Assembly (NCBI GenBank): GCA_963169105.1
Contig: OY720639.1
Coordinates: 49,767,848 to 49,831,847, forward strand
DNA: 64,000 bases
Source of the DNA: Ceriagrion tenellum
Taxonomy: Eukaryota > Arthropoda > Insecta > Odonata > Coenagrionidae
Direction of reading: 5' to 3'
Made by a program: the position numbers and the translations under genes. How positions within the stretch are numbered: the stretch's first letter is position 1; each line of letters starts with the position of its first letter. Of the stretch, positions 60,597 to 64,000 are shown in pieces. The notes beneath the pieces were generated by a model. That model made no database searches. It was not told the origin of the DNA and saw only the letters and a list, made by a program, of their open reading frames with translations.

Positions 60597-60805
60597 TATA
60601 TTTTATTTATTTATCTTCACTATCCCGAATACAGCACCATGTGCCAATTTACGCCGGGTGGTTAACAGTAACAACGGATGAGAGACAAACACCCATGTCC
60701 TGGGCAGACAATATTCTACCCAGGCGGGACTCGAACCCGCGACCCTCAGGGTTGCAGGCGAGGACATTCCCCCGCCGCCACCGGGGCCGACGCCGACGCC
60801 GATAT
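60597..60805 (-). mobile_element. tRNA-derived SINE (minus strand), near full length
   Basis: On the minus strand: CGGCCCCGGTGGCGGCGGGG (A box, about 60775-60795), then GGTCGCGGGTTCGAGTCCCG (perfect B box GGTTCGAGTCC, about 60725-60745), then a tRNA-unrelated body containing CCCAGGACATGGGTGTTTGT and TTAACCACCCGGCGTAAATT, and a simple A/T tail AGATAAATAAATAAAAT. This head, body and tail order is diagnostic of a tRNA-SINE. The tRNA part lacks a clean acceptor stem, so it is not a tRNA gene. The GGCGTC triplet run just before the head (CGGCGTCGGCGTCGGC) is unusual. Overlapping open frames on both strands (60575-60838 and 60603-60905) are not genes. Confidence 0.85.
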
Positions 60806-61139
60806 ATAATTTTCTGGGGTCAGGTGAGGTGTAATTAGTTTTTCTTCTCCCTCTCACAGTTGCAGTGACCCTGTCTCCGACGGATAATGTATATAAGACG
60901 GCCAAATATCATCTTCACTCCACTGATATCGAGCCTTATTCAAGGGGGCTATTCAGCAAGGCCTTGTCATATCCCAGCTTTGAAACTCACAATTTCGGTG
61001 TCACAACCTCGGATATTCCAAATGGGGCCATTAATAATTGGAGACTAACGTCACTGCTGAATAAGGCCCCAGGGGCTTGCCGAACAGGTCACCTGAAGAA
61101 ATCAAGTGCAACGCTGATGAAACTGTCGTTCTAGATACA
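60806..61139. other. Non-coding gap
   Basis: An 89-codon frame (60865-61134) is open but unrecognised. Confidence 0.4.
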
Positions 61140-61760
61140 ATAGGATAATGGAGAAACACGGAGGAAAACCGGGAGGACATATTTTCTCATTCATCACACT
61201 GCGGAAGCCTTCACTACAATTAAAAATCGCATTTGTTCGATCTAGGAGAAAATCGGGTTTTCCTTTCAGTGAGACGCAAAGTGGATGCCGAGGAATGCAG
61301 GTGCAACGCAGGCAAGAACGCAAGGGCGTTCATGTGGCGCCTGATGTGAGGAGGAAAGGAAGCAGTGAGAGAAGCGACTGGAACAGAATGAGAAAAACTC
61401 CCTTTGCAAGAGGAGGAACGCGTAAAGGTTTTGAGGGACGAGCACTTGACGCGGGTGGGAGTGGCGGGGGCGGTGAAGAGAGCCAGAAGGGTCAGAGAGG
61501 GAGAGAGACGCAAGCGAGGAGGGAAAGATAACACCTGTGCCGGAGGAGGGGGCTTGCTTTTCGTCCGCGTCCGTCGCCTTCTGCCAAGAGCAGAGAGCGT
61601 AAAGCTCTCTCGATGATTTAGAGTCAAGTGGGGCACAACTGCAGCTGGGGGGCGGGCGGGGGATGGGAAAGGGGCGGAGGCCGAGCTGGCAAGACGATAT
61701 GAGGGACCGGGAGGAAGAGGAATAGCGCTGAAAGTCTAAGTTTGACTGTGTGGTATTCGA
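61140..61760. repeat. Purine-rich, CpG-containing tract
   Basis: The + strand is A/G-rich with many CpG (GAAGAGAGCCAGAAGGGTCA, GGGGCGGAGGCCGAGC). Long overlapping frames occur on both strands, up to 182 codons on the minus strand (61266-61814), all serine/proline- or arginine/glycine-rich with no domain. They overlap one another in several phases, which is the pattern of stop-poor DNA and not of a gene. Confidence 0.45.
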
Positions 61761-61799
61761 ATGTATGAATCGCGTTGGGATCAGTGAAATTTGTATTGT

Positions 61800-62030
61800 A
61801 ATAACCAATTTCACGTATCGCCCGAAATCACCTATCGTCCAGAAAATTTATCGCATTATATAACCTATAATTCGACAATGATTACATATTGATTGATTCG
61901 TATATAGCGCAAATTTAAAAACATTGCTAGAATTATTATCATTTCAATTTCGCGTCGGAAAATACAATATACGTGTATGATGTATCGCGCATCGCAAGAT
62001 AAAATTTGTCGCTAAATAAATTACATTGCA
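61800..62030. repeat. Degenerate ATCGCAT/ATGCGAT word cluster, copy B
   Basis: Contains CACGTATCGCCCG, CTATCGTCC, TTATCGCATTATA, ATGTATCGCGCATCGCAAG and TTGCATCTCC. The same vocabulary as 5.4-5.7 and 63.5-63.6 kb. Confidence 0.35.
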
Positions 62031-63455
62031 TCTCCAAGGATGAGTTAATTTATGGCGCTGAATTGTTGTGGGTGAGTTTGCAATGTTCCTTAGAATTCTG
62101 GACAGTATTAGGGTATCACGAAGTAAGGAAGTATTGTAAATATTTTAAGTTATTGGAAAATGAATATACTGAGGAAATGCATGAAAAAACTAGTTGATCG
62201 AATGAATAATTAGTGGGACCGTCCCTGTCATAGAGCTACCAACTTGGTGGAAGTATATCTGTATGATCACATCAAAATATATTGGCATAAGCTCAGTAAG
62301 TTATTGGATCTGAACATTTGACGCAATGAGGCAGGAAGTTGATACCAAGAGTTGGAAATATATCTAGGGTAGAAATAAATTTTTTTGCAAAAAAGTTTGA
62401 AAATGACACCATATATTATATTGAAGACACGACCTCCACCGTTTGTGTAGTATAGAAGGTACCTACTATGCTACAAAAACGTATGAATTACATTTGCTTA
62501 TGAAGCTGTAAATTGATAGAAAATTTTTCAAACAGCGACATCGTTTTCCGTAAATCATTTGTACTGATAAGCAACTATAATCAATAATTTCATGTATAAT
62601 ATATTTTAAAATAATAATGATGATATATGTCTTATATAAATTTTCCTAATCTGTTTATTTTTCTCATTCTAGGTGAGTTTCCAACCCTACGCAGAAAAAC
62701 CGATTACCACAATTGGTCTATTTCCTGGAAATGTATTTTCGGTATCCGGACATGTGAGTTTTCAATGGTAACAGTAGACGTGGGAATATGATGAATGTTT
62801 GAAATACGTTGATTGATATCCCCCAAGCCTATTATCTTATGCCTAGATCATGATTAGCTCTGCGCAAAGCCTTTTGAAGGAAATGTCGTGGGTCTGTATG
62901 TAAACTTCATTTTTTTATCCCATTGAGCTAGTTCATCTCGGACTTTCCACTAAAATTGGTGTCGCTCATTTGGAGCTCATTTCCTCATCAATAGAGAACC
63001 ATTTCCTTGGGTTGAATTTATATTACTATTGCATTGTAAAAATATTGAATTTTTACAATCCTGATGTAATTGGTATTACCTGTATTGTTCAAGTGAGGAG
63101 CGTTCTGTTAAATACCCAAAAAATGCTTCGCGTGGAAATCATATACATTGCCTATTGCGTATCTTATTATAAAACGTACTTGTATTGCTTTATACTAGCA
63201 TTTTAATGCCTTTTCATCGTATACCGTTTATCATTCTATATTGTAAAATACCTCAAAGGATATTATAATAAGTCTTATGATACATGCATTGCATAGTCTG
63301 ATATGCTTAAACAATATGCCTCATTGTCTAGCTGACTGATGTCGAAATACGATGCTTTATTTATAAATATGAATCACAATGATGAAAATCTTTTATGTTT
63401 CAAATTCTATCATTGCCATACCTGTGTTACTTCCAATGATTTATGACACCAAACA
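62031..63455. other. AT-rich non-coding DNA, no gene seen
   Basis: No element recognised. Confidence 0.5.
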
Positions 63456-63612
63456 CCAATTACATCATGATACAGAAAATATTATGACGCATGCCGCCCG
63501 ATGTCATACTGCTATACATCGCATTGACCGATGGACTCTAAATGTCAATGCGATATTACATAAATATGCATCGCACATCGTGGTCGATGCTTCGCAAAAT
63601 CACACATCCCAA
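63456..63612. repeat. Degenerate ATCGCAT/ATGCGAT word cluster, copy C, with an inverted repeat
   Basis: ATCGCATTGAC (63518-63528) and GTCAATGCGAT (63544-63554) form a perfect 11-bp inverted repeat with a 15-nt loop. Around it lie CATGATACAG, GATGTCATACTGC, ATGCATCGCACATCG and GTCGATGCTTCGC. The same vocabulary as the other two clusters. Confidence 0.45.
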
Positions 63613-64000
63613 AATCTGAGATGGATGTGTGAGAGGATTGATAACCGGGAATGTCAAAACGGAGGCAAAAAGGTGGGGAGCATGAAATCTCTCCGAAGGT
63701 GATCCGGGTTGACGATTTGTTCGCCAGATGGAACTCAATTTAAAGCGGATTCTTTTTTCATCCAAACTCTGCGTTATGGAGGACACTTCCAAAACCACTT
63801 TTCGGTCCATTTAGGCGGAATAGGAGCTGATCATCCGCGATAAATTCATTTTTGAATTTTCCTTCGCTGTTCGGTAATGATGCCACCTACGTATATTCAT
63901 TCACCGGATAAGCTTTAATTGCATGGATTCTTCTCGGACCTTCGTGGAAGCGCCGCTCAAGACACATCTGCCTCAGCTTTATTTAAAACACCGCGAAACT
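63613..64000. other. Non-coding DNA to the window edge
   Basis: Overlapping unrecognised frames lie on both strands at 63379-63702 and 63556-63810. Nothing supports a gene. Confidence 0.45.

Noticed and set aside
60720..60800. Genuine tRNA gene
   Set aside because: The B box is perfect but the acceptor stem does not pair and a SINE body and tail follow.
61266..61814. Longest ATG-started open frame in the window (182 codons, minus strand)
   Set aside because: It lies in a purine-rich tract where stops are rare, overlaps other open frames in several phases on both strands, is serine/proline-rich and has no domain.
1..64000. CRISPR arrays, operons, rRNA genes, phage or plasmid genes
   Set aside because: No regularly spaced identical repeats, no prokaryote-like gene density and no rRNA-like conserved blocks were seen.

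Overview
This is a 64 kb AT-rich stretch of eukaryotic nuclear DNA, most probably from an insect or another arthropod. It shows no operons, no ribosome-binding sites and no long open frames: the longest ATG-started frame is only about 180 codons. What it does hold is decayed metazoan transposons: LINE reverse-transcriptase fragments, tRNA-headed SINEs, a Helitron, and piggyBac-, hAT- and pogo/Tc1-type non-autonomous elements. The species call is inference. I found no gene I can name. The window reads as intergenic DNA or a very long intron, with one weak candidate coding exon at about 12.92-13.13 kb that ends at a good 5' splice site.

Layout. 0.6-2.1 kb: a GC-rich tract that switches strand asymmetry, then four decayed copies of a roughly 200-285 bp tandem repeat. 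5.4-5.7 kb: a cluster of ATCGCAT/ATGCGAT-like words, seen again at 61.8-62.0 and 63.5-63.6 kb. 15.7-16.7 kb: two tandem minus-strand tRNA-SINE copies next to a 308 bp piggyBac-type MITE with TTAA at both ends. 18.65-19.24 kb: a strong CpG-rich island. 19.6-20.0 kb: a LINE ORF2 C-terminal fossil. 22.2-23.0 kb: a 262 bp MITE with 38 bp inverted repeats, then a Helitron-like 3' end carrying a 67 bp tandem duplication. 24.8-26.6 kb: the largest recognisable element, a CR1/Jockey-like LINE with endonuclease, reverse transcriptase and C-terminal remnants and an internal deletion. 28.7-30.7 kb: a tRNA-SINE head, two perfect CRE palindromes 60 bp apart, several hairpins and a LINE tail. 32.25-34.13 kb: a deleted Helitron with a remnant of its Rep/helicase ORF and a canonical hairpin plus CTAG|T terminus, followed by a second Helitron 5' fragment and a minus-strand SINE. 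38.2-38.6 kb: a second LINE C-terminal fossil. 51.28-51.41 kb: a 134 bp near-perfect hairpin. 52.99-54.57 kb: a hAT-like element containing a nested pogo-type MITE and a 42 bp minisatellite. 60.6-60.8 kb: a clear tRNA-derived SINE.

Between these lie AT-rich unique-looking DNA and a recurring series of GC-rich or purine/pyrimidine-asymmetric islands (about 0.65, 6.2, 14.3, 18.7, 37.0, 40.3, 43.3, 48.8, 51.8, 59.6 and 61.1 kb). These may be regulatory or simply compositional. No working protein system is encoded here; the content is transposon archaeology plus candidate structural and regulatory DNA.
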